Assembly (NCBI RefSeq): GCF_037076355.1
Contig: NZ_AP026968.1
Span: forward strand, 1,380,501-1,444,500
Length of the DNA stretch: 64,000 nucleotides
Direction: 5' to 3'
From: Streptococcus parapneumoniae
GTDB lineage: Bacteria > Bacillota > Bacilli > Lactobacillales > Streptococcaceae
In this document: positions 1 through 8,651 of the stretch, one piece after another
Position numbering within the stretch: position 1 is the stretch's first letter
Layout: each line of letters starts with the position of its first letter
Program-made: the position numbers and the translations under genes
Notes under the pieces: generated by a model
Seen by the model: only the letters and a program-made list of their open reading frames with translations
What the model was told of the DNA's origin: nothing
Database searches by the model: none

Positions 1-36
1 CTGTACCTGTTCAAATTGTTCTTGTGTACTTACCAT
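1..36 (-). CDS. proA: Gamma-glutamyl phosphate reductase, N-terminal fragment (cut by window edge)
   Basis: Only the first 12 codons are inside the window; they read MVSTQEQFEQVQ on the minus strand from an ATG at 36. This matches the start of streptococcal ProA, the NADPH-dependent enzyme that reduces glutamyl-5-phosphate in proline synthesis. The ATG lies 9 bases after the proB stop, so the two genes form the usual proBA operon with ProB supplying the substrate. The identification rests on the short N-terminus plus the proB neighbour; the rest of the gene cannot be judged from here. Confidence 0.85.
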   Translation of the reverse strand, partial: MVSTQEQFEQVQ

Positions 37-45
37 AGTTTACCT

Positions 46-1155
46 CTAAAATTCTGTAAAGAGTAGTTGGATTTCAGGCGTAATGGAAATCCAGTCATCA
101 CGGTGAATCAAGACACCCTTGGCTTTTTGAGAACGCAACATATCCTCCAAAGCAGATGCTCCGAATTGCACGCGTCCTTTTCCAAGTGATTTTCCACTTT
201 CCTTGTCAAATACTGTCACAATATCACCGTAAGAAAAGGCGCCTTCTGCTTCAACAATACCAGATAAGAGAAGACTCTTGCCATGTTGAGAGAGAGCTTC
301 TGCAGCTCCTTTATCAACCCAAATAGAACCTTGACTCTGAGCATAGAAGGCCAGCCATTGTTTCTGGGTACGCAGCCCCTTCTCTTGAGCAACAAAGTAG
401 GAACCATCCTTGGTATCCTCAGCTGCCTCAATCATGGCATCCACCTTCAAAGATGAGCAGATATAAACAGGAACCCCTGATTCTGTCGCAATAGTTGCAG
501 CTTTGATTTTGGTTAACATACCACCTGTACCATTAGACGAACCGGCTCCACCGGCCATATCAATAATCTCACGATTGATGGTCTCGATTCGCTCCAAGCG
601 TTTGGCTCTTGGATCTGAATTAGGATTTCCAGTATAGAGACCGTCCACATCTGTCAAGAGAACCAAAAGGTCTGCTTGGACCATGGCCGCTACCTGGGCA
701 CTCAGAGTGTCATTATCCCCAACCTTGAGTTCATCAATGACGACACTATCATTCTCGTTGATGATAGGAATCGCACCACGGCTAAGTAGAATTGACAAAG
801 CCTGATGGGCATTTTTATAACGGCGCTTATCCACAAAGTCATCCTGGGTCAGCAAGATTTGTGCAGAAACGATTTGGCGCAAGAGAAGATTGGTCGTGTA
901 TTCTTCCAACAAAAGCCCCTGTCCTACCGCTGCTGAAGCCTGTTTATCAGCAATCTTAGTCGGACGTTTTTTAAATCCTAAGGCTCCAAAACCAGCAGCA
1001 ATGGCACCCGACGACACCAAAATCAATTCATGACCAGCCTCGTGCAGCATAGCCAACTGTTGGGTAATAGCTTTTACTTTACTACGTGATAAGCTTCCAT
1101 CCTCATTCGTCAGAGAAGAAGTCCCCACCTTAAAGACAATCCGTTTGTATTTCAT
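46..1155 (-). CDS. proB: Glutamate 5-kinase
   Basis: ProB phosphorylates L-glutamate with ATP, the first and feedback-controlled step of proline synthesis in the cytoplasm. The protein has an amino-acid-kinase domain (about residues 1-255, beginning [12 protein letters not shown], with SSGAIAAG and the GSSNGTGGM substrate loop) and a C-terminal PUA-like domain (about 275-369). An in-frame ATG exists at 1176, but I place the start at 1155: GGAGTGAG sits just upstream of it and the resulting 369 residues is the normal length. proA follows after 9 bases. A promoter lies directly upstream at 1185-1213. Nothing looks abnormal. Confidence 0.97.
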   Translation of the reverse strand: MKYKRIVFKVGTSSLTNEDGSLSRSKVKAITQQLAMLHEAGHELILVSSGAIAAGFGALGFKKRPTKIADKQASAAVGQGLLLEEYTTNLLLRQIVSAQILLTQDDFVDKRRYKNAHQALSILLSRGAIPIINENDSVVIDELKVGDNDTLSAQVAAMVQADLLVLLTDVDGLYTGNPNSDPRAKRLERIETINREIIDMAGGAGSSNGTGGMLTKIKAATIATESGVPVYICSSLKVDAMIEAAEDTKDGSYFVAQEKGLRTQKQWLAFYAQSQGSIWVDKGAAEALSQHGKSLLLSGIVEAEGAFSYGDIVTVFDKESGKSLGKGRVQFGASALEDMLRSQKAKGVLIHRDDWISITPEIQLLFTEF

Positions 1156-1184
1156 AGTCTCACTCCGATTCTTCATATTTATCC

Positions 1185-1213
1185 ATTATAACATGAATGA
1201 CAGGAAATAGAAA
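1185..1213 (-). promoter_or_regulatory. Promoter of proBA
   Basis: The minus strand reads TTTCTA, 17 bases, then TATAAT with an upstream TG (TGTTATAAT), so the promoter relies on an extended -10 and has a weak -35. The -10 lies about 30 bases before the proB ATG. Confidence 0.6.
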
Positions 1214-1224
1214 AGAGTTGATAG

Positions 1225-1254
1225 GAAAAAGAAGGCCCTAAAACCTTCTTTTTT
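1225..1254 (-). terminator. Terminator after pce
   Basis: A six-base stem (AGAAGG / CCTTCT) with an eight-base loop is flanked by A and T runs on both sides, so it can work in either direction. It lies between the pce stop and the proB promoter and probably ends the transcript that carries pce. Confidence 0.65.
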
Positions 1255-1255
1255 A

Positions 1256-3139
1256 CTACTGTTCTGATTCCGATTTGTTTGCACTCGTTTCAGAGGTTTT
1301 GGAAGTTGATGATGTCAAATCTTGACTAGTTGAAGAACTTGCAACACTTTCATGTTGACTCGTTTCTTTATTTTCAAGATCCTTTTTCACTACTTCATTA
1401 GATTCTTTTATTTCTGAATGACTTGTAGTTTTAATTGTAGCAGATTTTTCGACTGGAACATCCACTAACCAGGCACCACTTGAATCAACAGTATAGCCTT
1501 CTGGTGTCTTACCGTTCACAAGCAATTGACCATTTTCTTTCAAGAAGTACCATTTATCCTTGTCCTTGATCCAACCCACAGCTCGTGAACCATCTTCCTT
1601 GTAGAAATACCAAGCATTTGCCTTTTTAAGCCAACCTTGCTTCATAGCTCCTGAATCTTCTAGATAGTAATGATGACCAGCAACTTCTATCTCGCCTGTC
1701 TTCATGATACCAGTAGAATCCATATAGTACCAGGTTTCTTTATCTTTTACCCAACCCGTTTTCATTTCTCCTGATGGGGCAAAGTAATACCATTGGCCCT
1801 TATATTGAAGCCAACCTGTTTGCAGCGAACCATCCTTGGATAAATAATAATTCTGACCTCCAGTATTTACCCAACCAATTTCCATCTGATTTTCTTTGTT
1901 AAAATAATACCAGATTCCATCAATTTTCTTCCAATTTTTAGCAGAAGCACCAGAGTCTGTCAAATAGAACCAATGATTGTTCCATTTTTTCCATTGATTC
2001 TGTAACAAGATACCCGTTTGGTTAAAGTAATACCATTCACCTTCGATTTCATTCCAACCGACAGTATACTCTCCTGTAGAATCAGGCGCTTGATACCACC
2101 AGTTCCCATATGCACTCTTATGCCAACCAGCTTGAAAACTTGGAATCGGATTGTAGGAAGTTGAAATGTTTACTAAACCGTCTTGTCGAATATCAAAAAC
2201 TGTTGCATCATAGTCTTTGCTGGCTGCGTTGATTCTCTCAATTCCTCGTTCTTTAAGCCAATTGACATACTCACTATCAACACCATTTTTCCAAGGTAAA
2301 CTATCCGAGGTTTGAACAATCAAACTCGGACTCAAATGTTTAATGAAATCCTTGGTGTTTGATTTATTGGTATCACGGTGATGGTTAAACTTCATCAAAT
2401 CAACTTTTCCAATGAGAGAACCGTACTTGTCTTCCGCTCCATGCACATTATCTAAGTCGCCCCCAAGGTAAATTTTCTTGCCATTGACTTTCACTACACT
2501 AATCAGGGAATTGGAATTGTCATCCCAAATTTTCTTTAATTCACCTGATGAATCAGTTTCATTTTCATAGTTATAGAGTTGAATATCCATGTCCCCAAAC
2601 TGAAAATGAGCATCTCCTTGTGTGATGTTTTGAATAACTGAAACACCTTTTTCGGCGGCAGTCTGTAAAACCTGATCATAACCGTACAGATTATCCCATA
2701 AACGTTCAGAATTAGTAATACGATTATCACTATATTTTTTAAGATAGACTCGGTCAACTGGATAGGTAGACAGTAATTCATCAACATTTCCAATATGGTC
2801 ACTGTGAGTATGGGTCACCAAAATAAAATCAAGTTTTTGGACACCCAATTCCTTCAAACGACGAAAAACACGGTCTGTTAGAACATGCTTATAAGACGTT
2901 TCAATTCCTTCTCTCCATGGATAGCGAGAATCACTACCGTCTGGGAAGTCATAATCTTCTCCTGTATCCACCATGGCAAAATGCCCATTGCTTTCAAGAA
3001 TAATCGCATCACTGCCACCTTCTTGAACATTGATAAAGTGAATTTTATTTCCTGAACTTTCTTGAGCTTGAACATTCCCATACCATGACAAACCTAAAAA
3101 AGCGCCTGCAAGTGCTAAACTAATCAATTTCTTTTTCAT
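1256..3139 (-). CDS. pce: Phosphorylcholine esterase, choline-binding protein E (Pce/CbpE)
   Basis: Secreted enzyme that removes phosphorylcholine from teichoic acids and can act on host choline phospholipids such as PAF. The 627 residues comprise a signal peptide (1-25, ending VQAQ), a metallo-beta-lactamase-fold catalytic domain (about 30-330) with the zinc motif HTHSDH at 110-115, then about ten aromatic choline-binding repeats of the GW...WYY type (about 335-560) and a Ser/Thr/Glu-rich tail. The repeats hold the protein on wall choline. Length and organisation match the pneumococcal protein. The upstream paralogue's restored frame would end in TAATG overlapping this ATG, so the two genes may be translationally coupled. 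A terminator follows. Confidence 0.96.
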   Translation of the reverse strand: MKKKLISLALAGAFLGLSWYGNVQAQESSGNKIHFINVQEGGSDAIILESNGHFAMVDTGEDYDFPDGSDSRYPWREGIETSYKHVLTDRVFRRLKELGVQKLDFILVTHTHSDHIGNVDELLSTYPVDRVYLKKYSDNRITNSERLWDNLYGYDQVLQTAAEKGVSVIQNITQGDAHFQFGDMDIQLYNYENETDSSGELKKIWDDNSNSLISVVKVNGKKIYLGGDLDNVHGAEDKYGSLIGKVDLMKFNHHRDTNKSNTKDFIKHLSPSLIVQTSDSLPWKNGVDSEYVNWLKERGIERINAASKDYDATVFDIRQDGLVNISTSYNPIPSFQAGWHKSAYGNWWYQAPDSTGEYTVGWNEIEGEWYYFNQTGILLQNQWKKWNNHWFYLTDSGASAKNWKKIDGIWYYFNKENQMEIGWVNTGGQNYYLSKDGSLQTGWLQYKGQWYYFAPSGEMKTGWVKDKETWYYMDSTGIMKTGEIEVAGHHYYLEDSGAMKQGWLKKANAWYFYKEDGSRAVGWIKDKDKWYFLKENGQLLVNGKTPEGYTVDSSGAWLVDVPVEKSATIKTTSHSEIKESNEVVKKDLENKETSQHESVASSSTSQDLTSSTSKTSETSANKSESEQ

Positions 3140-3149
3140 TATTGCTCTA

Positions 3150-4322
3150 TTAGAATTCCTTTTTGATTAAAATAATATCTTTTTCCATCAATTTCGTTCC
3201 AACCGATAGAATAATTTCCTGTAGAATCTGGTGCTTGGTACCACCACTCGCCATTAGATTTCTGATGCCATCCCGAAACAAACGATGGTATTTTTTATAT
3301 TGTTTACTTATATCAGCTATGCCATTTTGTCTAATATCAAAAACAGTTGCATCATATTCTGTACTAGCTGCATTTATTCGCTTTATCCCTAAACTATCTA
3401 ACCATGCTATATATTCAGGGTTGTCTACAATAGGACTATCATAAAAACCTGGAACAGCATCACTTGTCTGCACTATGATTTCTGGAGATAGATTTAATAT
3501 AAAGTTTTTTGTATTTGATTTTTCGGTATCCTTATGATGATTAAACTTCATCAAATCAACTTTTCCAATAAGAGGACCATACTTGTCTTCTGCTCCATGA
3601 ACATTATCTAAGTCGCCCCCAAGGTAAATTTTCTTGCCATTGACTTTGACTACACTAATCAAGGAATTGGAATTATCGTCCCAAACAGGTTTAAGATTTC
3701 CATTCTCATCATATTCATTTTCATAATTATAGAGCTGAATATCCATGTCTCCCATTGTAAAACGGGATTCTTCATTTGAAATATCTTGAATCAATTTCAC
3801 CCCATTACGATTTGCAGCTTTAATCGCATTATCATATCCGTAGAGATTATCCCACAAACGATTTTTATCAGTTATACGACTATCATCATATCTTTTCATA
3901 TAAATACGATCAACAGGGTATTTATCTAATATTTCATCCATATTTCCAATATGGTCACTGTGGGTATGGGTTACCAAAATAAAATCAAGTTTTCGGGCAC
4001 CCAATTCCTTCAAATGACGGAATACTCTATCGGTCATTACATGCTTATAAGAAGTACCGATTCCTGGTCTCAAAGGATATTGAGGATTACTACCATCAGG
4101 AAAATCATAATCTTCTCCTACATCAATCATGGCAAAATGACCATTACTTTCCAAAATAATAGCATCACTTCCTGCAGTCAGTACATTAACAAAATGTATT
4201 TTATTACTGGAAAAGCCAAAATATTTTTCTAGCGTTAACCCATTATATATATATATATATATATATATTATGATTAAGATTGCAGTTACCATAATTATAC
4301 TGGACTTCTTTTTACACTTCAT
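3150..4322 (-). CDS. Pce-like phosphorylcholine esterase paralogue, membrane-anchored, C-terminus frameshifted
   Basis: A tandem paralogue of pce. Residues about 41-340 closely match the Pce catalytic domain and keep the zinc motif HTHSDH (119-124). The N-terminus differs: a basic start and a hydrophobic stretch (about 9-26) with IYIYIYIY encoded by a TA dinucleotide tract, which suggests an uncleaved signal anchor. The last 47 or so residues are out of frame. Adding one A to the six-A run at 3291-3296 restores a Pce-like segment ending in one incomplete choline-binding repeat, with the stop at 3139 (394 residues). The gene starts 2 bases after the rluD stop. It could be an active short esterase, a phase-variable gene or a decaying duplicate. 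I do not recall it at this locus in reference pneumococci. Confidence 0.85.
   Translation of the reverse strand: MKCKKKSSIIMVTAILIIIYIYIYIYNGLTLEKYFGFSSNKIHFVNVLTAGSDAIILESNGHFAMIDVGEDYDFPDGSNPQYPLRPGIGTSYKHVMTDRVFRHLKELGARKLDFILVTHTHSDHIGNMDEILDKYPVDRIYMKRYDDSRITDKNRLWDNLYGYDNAIKAANRNGVKLIQDISNEESRFTMGDMDIQLYNYENEYDENGNLKPVWDDNSNSLISVVKVNGKKIYLGGDLDNVHGAEDKYGPLIGKVDLMKFNHHKDTEKSNTKNFILNLSPEIIVQTSDAVPGFYDSPIVDNPEYIAWLDSLGIKRINAASTEYDATVFDIRQNGIADISKQYKKYHRLFRDGIRNLMASGGTKHQILQEIILSVGTKLMEKDIILIKKEF
4244..4268 (-). repeat. TA dinucleotide microsatellite inside the Pce paralogue
   Basis: Twenty-five bases of uninterrupted alternating T and A (12.5 units) lie in the first 30 codons of the Pce paralogue and encode alternating Ile and Tyr in its membrane segment. 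A gain or loss of one unit would shift the frame. Confidence 0.95.
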
Positions 4323-4324
4323 TC

Positions 4325-5212
4325 TTACTTTCTCAATCTCTCCAATGTTTCCTTAAAAATCTCTGGGATATCTGCTGTAAATTCCATGGTCTCACCTGTT
4401 CTCGGATGGGTAAAGCCTAGAGTCTTGGCATGGAGAAATTGTCCATGTCCTTTCAAAGTCTTGCGAGGACCATAGACCTCATCACCAGCGACTGGATGGC
4501 CAATATAAGCCATGTGAACACGGATTTGATGAGTGCGTCCTGTCTCTAGCTGCAACTCTACCAAGCTGTAATCACCAAAACGTTCCAAGACGTGGAAACG
4601 GGTCACTGCAGGCTTCCCTCTAGCAGTCACAGCCTGTTTCTTACGGTCTTTTTCACTACGGCCAATCGGAGCTTCAATCACACCACGATCATTAGGCAGA
4701 TTTCCATGAACAATAGCCCAATATTTGCGGAGAGACTTTTTATCCTTGAGTTCTTGGGCAAGTGCTAGATGCGCCTCATCGTTTTTAGCAATCATGAGAA
4801 GGCCAGACGTATCCTTATCAATACGATGAACAATTCCTGGGCGTAGAACCCCATTGATACCCGACAAGTCCTTAATATGATACATAAGGGCATTTACTAG
4901 AGTTCCACTAGTATGACCAGCACTCGGATGCACCACCATCCCCTGAGGTTTGTTAACGACGGCCACATCCTCATCTTGGTAGATGATATCTAGCGGAAGA
5001 TTCTCAGCTACATACTCTAAGACCTCTGGTTCTGGCACATGGTAAGTGACGACATCGCCCTCTTGGACAGTGTATTTAGCTTTCTTGACTTGGCCATTGA
5101 CCAAGACCTGGCCTGATTTGATTTGTTCATTCGCGAGACTGCGTGATAATTCTGTCAAATCGGACAAAGCCTTATCTAAACGCAGGCCACCAGTTTCAAT
5201 TTTAATTTCCAT
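4325..5212 (-). CDS. rluD: 23S rRNA pseudouridine synthase, RluD family
   Basis: Converts specific uridines of 23S rRNA to pseudouridine. The 295-residue protein has an N-terminal S4 RNA-binding domain (about 12-60) and an RluA/RluD catalytic domain; the family motif [10 protein letters not shown] is at 129-138 with Asp132 as the expected nucleophile, and GRTHQIRVH occurs further on. The start overlaps the end of lspA by 11 bases, the common lspA-rluD arrangement in streptococci, so translation is probably coupled. The RluD assignment rests on length, S4 domain and the lspA neighbour; the exact uridines modified cannot be read from sequence. Confidence 0.93.
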   Translation of the reverse strand: MEIKIETGGLRLDKALSDLTELSRSLANEQIKSGQVLVNGQVKKAKYTVQEGDVVTYHVPEPEVLEYVAENLPLDIIYQDEDVAVVNKPQGMVVHPSAGHTSGTLVNALMYHIKDLSGINGVLRPGIVHRIDKDTSGLLMIAKNDEAHLALAQELKDKKSLRKYWAIVHGNLPNDRGVIEAPIGRSEKDRKKQAVTARGKPAVTRFHVLERFGDYSLVELQLETGRTHQIRVHMAYIGHPVAGDEVYGPRKTLKGHGQFLHAKTLGFTHPRTGETMEFTADIPEIFKETLERLRK

Positions 5213-5663
5213 TTATTTCCTCTTTTAGCATTGCAATCAATAAAATAATCACTCCAACCGTCAGATAGCTATCTGCTACATTGAAAATTGCAAAATTGAT
5301 AAAGTCAAGGTGGAACATATCCACAACAAAACCCTGACTCACCCTGTCAATAAAGTTCCCAAGACCACCTGCGATAATCAAGGTCAAACCCAAGACCATC
5401 CAAAGTGAGTTCTCCATGTGTTTATGTAGATACCAAATGGCACCTACCACGACAACCAGAGTAATGACAGCGAATAAGAACTGCTGATCTTGTAAGATAG
5501 AAAAGGCTGCCCCTCGATTTTGCAGGTAGGTCAAGCTAACGAAATTGGGAATCCAAGAACGAACTTCACCCAGTGGAATCTGTTGGACGATATAGGATTT
5601 AACCAACTGATCCAGACCAATCAAAAGCAGTACAACGACTACCACTATTCCTCTTTTTTTCAT
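5202..5663 (-). CDS. lspA: Lipoprotein signal peptidase (signal peptidase II)
   Basis: Membrane aspartic protease that cleaves the signal peptide of prolipoproteins after diacylglyceryl transfer. The 153 residues form four hydrophobic segments. The conserved blocks are NRGAAFS (49-55), NFIDR with Asp106 and NVADS with Asp131; the two Asp residues form the catalytic pair. The gene overlaps the upstream LysR gene by 4 bases (ATGA) and rluD by 11, so the three are co-transcribed. A DUF4300 lipoprotein in this window (29810-30682) is a likely substrate. Confidence 0.96.
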   Translation of the reverse strand: MKKRGIVVVVVLLLIGLDQLVKSYIVQQIPLGEVRSWIPNFVSLTYLQNRGAAFSILQDQQFLFAVITLVVVVGAIWYLHKHMENSLWMVLGLTLIIAGGLGNFIDRVSQGFVVDMFHLDFINFAIFNVADSYLTVGVIILLIAMLKEEINGN

Positions 5664-6568
5664 GATTTCCTCTTTTGATCAAAATATTCTTGCATGACTT
5701 CTACGAAGAGAGTCCCAGCTTGACTGAGCTCCACTTCTTCACGTTTAACATAGACCATGCGATTATCTAGGTTATCCTTGAGACGAATAACTGTAATCCC
5801 ATTGACACTGTCACTATCTAAAAATCCAGAACCTGTCGCATAGGCGTCCGTCCGCTCCAAAATACCATTCAAGGTAGCACGGTCTGTCACATTAAACATC
5901 TGTGAGCTCGCACTAGTATCAACAAAGTTCTCTGAATAATAAAGGTACTCATCTTTCTCTTGAGTGAAACGAACCGTTGGTAGATCCGCTAAATCCTCCA
6001 TAACCAATTCCTCTTTCTGAGCCAAAGAATGCCCCTCACGGAGATAAATGTGGGTATAGAAGGGAATCAATTCAATGACCTCCAGGCCTAGCTTTTCAAC
6101 CCGTTGCATAATCCCCTTTTTATTTTGATTGTTGAGGTAGATAATCCCAATCTCACTGTGCCCCTGAGCTACTTCATCAAGTATTTGAACTGTAGTAGAC
6201 TCAAAAATACGGAAATTTTTGTAATCAGGATAGCGCTCTGAAAAGGCCGTAATAGTTGGTGGCAAGAAGTCATAGTGCTGGCTAGCAATGGAAAATTCAT
6301 CTTTTTCTTCTTCAGGATTAGCATACTGATTTTGAAAAATATCAAATCCTTTAACCAATTCTTGCGCTTTTTCATAGAATTCCATACCACGACGAGTCAA
6401 GAAAGTCCCTGAGCTGGTCCGACGGAAAATCTTAAAACCCAACTCTTTTTCCAAATCACGAACAGAAATAGATAGACTCGGCTGGCTTACATACATCTTT
6501 TCAGCAGCTTCACGGAAAGTACCACTATTGGCAATGGCAACAACATAGCGTAATTGTTGAATGTTCAT
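5660..6568 (-). CDS. LysR-family transcriptional regulator (CpsY-like)
   Basis: A 302-residue LysR-type regulator: an N-terminal winged helix-turn-helix (about 1-60, starting [18 protein letters not shown]) and a periplasmic-binding-like effector domain (about 90-295). It resembles the streptococcal CpsY group, which has been linked to methionine and cell-surface gene control; I cannot assign its effector or targets. It is the first gene of the lspA-rluD-Pce paralogue-pce run and has a clear promoter upstream, so it may also influence these genes. A start at 6568 gives the usual family N-terminus, though the bases just before it are G-rich rather than a textbook ribosome site. Confidence 0.9.
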   Translation of the reverse strand: MNIQQLRYVVAIANSGTFREAAEKMYVSQPSLSISVRDLEKELGFKIFRRTSSGTFLTRRGMEFYEKAQELVKGFDIFQNQYANPEEEKDEFSIASQHYDFLPPTITAFSERYPDYKNFRIFESTTVQILDEVAQGHSEIGIIYLNNQNKKGIMQRVEKLGLEVIELIPFYTHIYLREGHSLAQKEELVMEDLADLPTVRFTQEKDEYLYYSENFVDTSASSQMFNVTDRATLNGILERTDAYATGSGFLDSDSVNGITVIRLKDNLDNRMVYVKREEVELSQAGTLFVEVMQEYFDQKRKS

Positions 6569-6596
6569 CTTCTACCCCCAACTTCTTTATCTTTTC

Positions 6597-6605
6597 ATTA
6601 TACCA
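6597..6605 (-). promoter_or_regulatory. Extended -10 promoter of the LysR-lspA-rluD unit
   Basis: The minus strand reads TGGTATAAT about 30 bases before the LysR start codon. No convincing -35 is seen. Confidence 0.6.
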
Positions 6606-6668
6606 TATTTTAGAAGTTTTCCAAAAAGGAAAAAAGAACATCCTATTCTTCTTCACTATCTTCACTAT

Positions 6669-6758
6669 CTGCCTTTCTCAAGCCAATCTTATTTTCAAAA
6701 TCAATTCAAAAAAATAACTGGCTACACACCACTCCAGTATCGGAAAGAAAAACGATGA
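6669..6758 (+). pseudogene. Remnant of an AraC-family regulator (C-terminal helix-turn-helix only)
   Basis: The reading frame ending at the TGA at 6756-6758 encodes FSSQSYFQNQFKKITGYTPL followed by QYRKEKR, the hallmark end of an AraC/XylS DNA-binding domain. Only about 29 codons are recognisable; the rest of the helix-turn-helix and the N-terminal domain are gone, and the sequence before it is low-complexity Leu/His/Tyr coding. I read it as the tail of a deleted regulator left between the LysR gene and the CPBP protease gene. Confidence 0.7.
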
Positions 6759-6767
6759 CTATTTGTG

Positions 6768-6798
6768 AAAAAAAGAAAATGCCGGAAAATTCCGACAT
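6768..6798 (-). terminator. Terminator of the CPBP protease gene
   Basis: On the minus strand a nine-base stem ATGTCGGAA / TTCCGGCAT (one G:U pair) is followed by a T-rich run, 13 bases after the CPBP stop codon. Confidence 0.75.
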
Positions 6799-6810
6799 TG
6801 TTTTAGTAAG

Positions 6811-7482
6811 CTAACTTCCTGAAAATAGGAGTAACCACACATTCCAGAAGGCAGCGATATTGATGAAAATATGAACTAGTATTGGATAGTAGAGACTTTT
6901 TGTCATGCGATACAATAGAGCTAAAATAAGCCCTCCGCTAGCATAAATGAAAAAAGCAAGAGGAGTTAAAGCAAAATTGATATGAATATAACCGAAAATA
7001 ATAGCAGAAAGCAAGACATCTCCGTACCAAGGCGAGTTTTTGAAAAAGGTTGTCATAAGCACACCGCGATAAATCAATTCCTCAGCAATAGGGCCGATGA
7101 AGCAAGCTATGAGCAAGAAATAGGGTAATTCCTGTCTTCCTATCATTTCTATCGTTTCATTCAAAGAAATTTGATTTGAAGACGAGGGTATGAAATAAGA
7201 CAAGAGGAAGTCCGACATATACGAAATGATGTAGCCCAGTAAAAGATAGATAAAATACCTCAGCTGCCACTTGAAATGAAAAATTTTCTTTCCTGCAAAA
7301 ACTAGTAGATAGATAACTGCTGACAAAAGAACTCCACTCTCCATCAAAAGCAGAATCTGAAAAAATTCACGACTTGCTGGTAGATAGGGCTTTGCGAGAT
7401 AATTGAAAAGCCCCCAAAACCAAGTTGATTTGTAAAAAATTAGGGACAATGCTAGTAAAATCTGAATAATCCGTTTTTTCAT
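6811..7482 (-). CDS. CPBP family intramembrane metalloprotease (CAAX/Abi-like)
   Basis: A 223-residue protein with about six membrane segments and the CPBP (Abi) signature: EELIYRG (motif 1, about residues 135-141), an aromatic region, and FGYIHI (motif 2), whose Glu and His residues are the predicted metal site. Members process prenylated or other membrane proteins, or protect producers of peptide bacteriocins. Substrate and partner are unknown here; no bacteriocin gene is adjacent, although an antimicrobial-peptide-type ABC transporter lies about 1.2 kb away. An AGAGGA ribosome site precedes the ATG. It is a single-gene transcript with its own promoter and terminator. Confidence 0.88.
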   Translation of the reverse strand: MKKRIIQILLALSLIFYKSTWFWGLFNYLAKPYLPASREFFQILLLMESGVLLSAVIYLLVFAGKKIFHFKWQLRYFIYLLLGYIISYMSDFLLSYFIPSSSNQISLNETIEMIGRQELPYFLLIACFIGPIAEELIYRGVLMTTFFKNSPWYGDVLLSAIIFGYIHINFALTPLAFFIYASGGLILALLYRMTKSLYYPILVHIFINIAAFWNVWLLLFSGS

Positions 7483-7550
7483 ATTAAATCCTCTGTTTTC
7501 CTTGACTAGCTTATTGAATAGAATGGTTTACTTAACTGTATAACAAATTT

Positions 7551-7559
7551 AGTATAGCA
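7551..7559 (-). promoter_or_regulatory. Extended -10 promoter of the CPBP protease gene
   Basis: The minus strand has TGCTATACT about 70 bases before the CPBP start, leaving a moderately long AT-rich leader. Confidence 0.5.
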
Positions 7560-7663
7560 TATCTTTTCCAAATATCCTCTTCAAATCTTGAATTGTCATC
7601 AAAACATCCTAAACTGTAAAATCAATTAGCCCCAAGCTTTCTATCAATTTCTTCTCCAAAATA

Positions 7664-7672
7664 TGCTATAAT
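7664..7672 (+). promoter_or_regulatory. Extended -10 promoter of the Cof phosphatase gene
   Basis: TGCTATAAT is followed by an AGAAGGAAG ribosome site and the ATG at 7701. Confidence 0.65.
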
Positions 7673-7700
7673 AATACCAAAAGATAAAGAAGGAAGTCTT

Positions 7701-8510
7701 ATGATTAAACTACTAGCCTTGGATATGGACGGAACCCTCCTCAATGAAGCCAAGGAAATCCCACAAGCTCATATTACTGCTATTCACCAAGCTATTGAAA
7801 AAGGTGTCAAACTGGTTCTCTGTACAGGTCGCCCGCTTTTCGGTGTCCTCCCCTACTATAAAAAATTGGGACTTAACCTCCAGAATGAATATGTTATTGT
7901 TAACAACGGTTGTTCAACTCACCAGACCAGTGATTGGAGTCTGGTTGATTGGCAAGAACTTAGTCCAGCAGACATCAAATATCTCTATGACCTAGCTGAA
8001 AAAAGTGATGTTCAGTTGACTCTTTTTGACGAGACACATTATTTTGTCCTCGGTGGCAAGCCCAATCAAGTCATTCAAAATGATGCCAAACTAGTCTTTT
8101 CAGACCTGACTGAAATTTCTCTTGAGGAAGCGACTAGTGGCAAGTTTCGTATGTTCCAAGGTATGTTTTTAGGAACAGAGAGCCAAACAGACGATTTTGA
8201 GCAACGTTTTGCTGAGGAACTCTGTCAACGATTTAGTGGAGTTCGTTCGCAGCCTGTCATTTATGAAGCTATGCCACTTGGTACGACAAAGGCTACTGCT
8301 CTTTCTCGACTAGCAGATATTTTGAAGATTGATTCCTCAGAGATTATGGCCATGGGCGATGCCAATAACGACATTGAAATGCTCCAGTTTGCCGGCCTCG
8401 GTATTGCTATGGGAAATGCTAGTGACCATGTCAAATCTCTTGCGGATGCTGTTACAGTAAGCAACGAAGAAGACGGTGTTGCGCGTGCCATTGAGAAATA
8501 TATTTTATAG
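7701..8510 (+). CDS. Cof-type HAD-IIB family sugar-phosphate phosphatase
   Basis: A 269-residue haloacid-dehalogenase-superfamily hydrolase. Motif I DMDGTLL (residues 8-14) holds the nucleophile and the acid/base Asp. Motif IV GDANNDIEML near residue 218 binds Mg2+, and a cap of the Cof (IIB) type lies between. Family members dephosphorylate sugar phosphates, flavin precursors or pyridoxal phosphate with broad specificity, so the natural substrate cannot be stated. It forms a single-gene transcript with its own extended -10 promoter and a clear terminator. Confidence 0.92.
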   Translation: MIKLLALDMDGTLLNEAKEIPQAHITAIHQAIEKGVKLVLCTGRPLFGVLPYYKKLGLNLQNEYVIVNNGCSTHQTSDWSLVDWQELSPADIKYLYDLAEKSDVQLTLFDETHYFVLGGKPNQVIQNDAKLVFSDLTEISLEEATSGKFRMFQGMFLGTESQTDDFEQRFAEELCQRFSGVRSQPVIYEAMPLGTTKATALSRLADILKIDSSEIMAMGDANNDIEMLQFAGLGIAMGNASDHVKSLADAVTVSNEEDGVARAIEKYIL

Positions 8511-8518
8511 TAAAGAAG

Positions 8519-8549
8519 CCCAGTTCATATCAACTGGGTTTTGATATTT
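8519..8549 (+). terminator. Terminator of the Cof phosphatase gene
   Basis: A seven-base perfect stem CCCAGTT / AACTGGG with a six-base loop is followed by TTTTGATATTT. Confidence 0.85.
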
Positions 8550-8563
8550 AAGAATTCCTAAAA

Positions 8564-8583
8564 CTTTAGAAACTCTTTAGAAA
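8564..8583 (+). promoter_or_regulatory. Direct-repeat operator candidate for an OmpR-family regulator
   Basis: CTTTAGAAA occurs twice with starts exactly 11 bases apart (8564 and 8575), just upstream of the likely -35 region of the ABC transporter genes. Tandem half-sites one helical turn apart are the usual layout for PhoB/OmpR-type response regulators, and such a regulator is encoded at 11239-11940. The link is inferred. Confidence 0.5.
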
Positions 8584-8586
8584 TGC

Positions 8587-8618
8587 TTGAGCTTTCTTTG
8601 ATTTCTATGCTTTATACT
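8587..8618 (+). promoter_or_regulatory. Promoter of the ABC transporter pair
   Basis: TATACT at 8613-8618 lies 34 bases before the ABC transporter ATG. A TTGAGC at 8587 is 20 bases further up, which is too far for a good -35 and fits a promoter that needs an activator. Confidence 0.45.
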
Positions 8619-8651
8619 AAAGTTATCAAAATAAATCAAAAGGAGAGAATC

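Noticed and set aside
2536..3081. Antisense and shifted open frames inside pce
   Set aside because: They are shadows of a strongly coding frame with clear domain structure; none has a ribosome site.
8583..8651. N-terminal extension of the ABC ATPase to an upstream ATG
   Set aside because: It would cover the -10 element; the downstream ATG at 8652 has a strong ribosome site and the family N-terminus.
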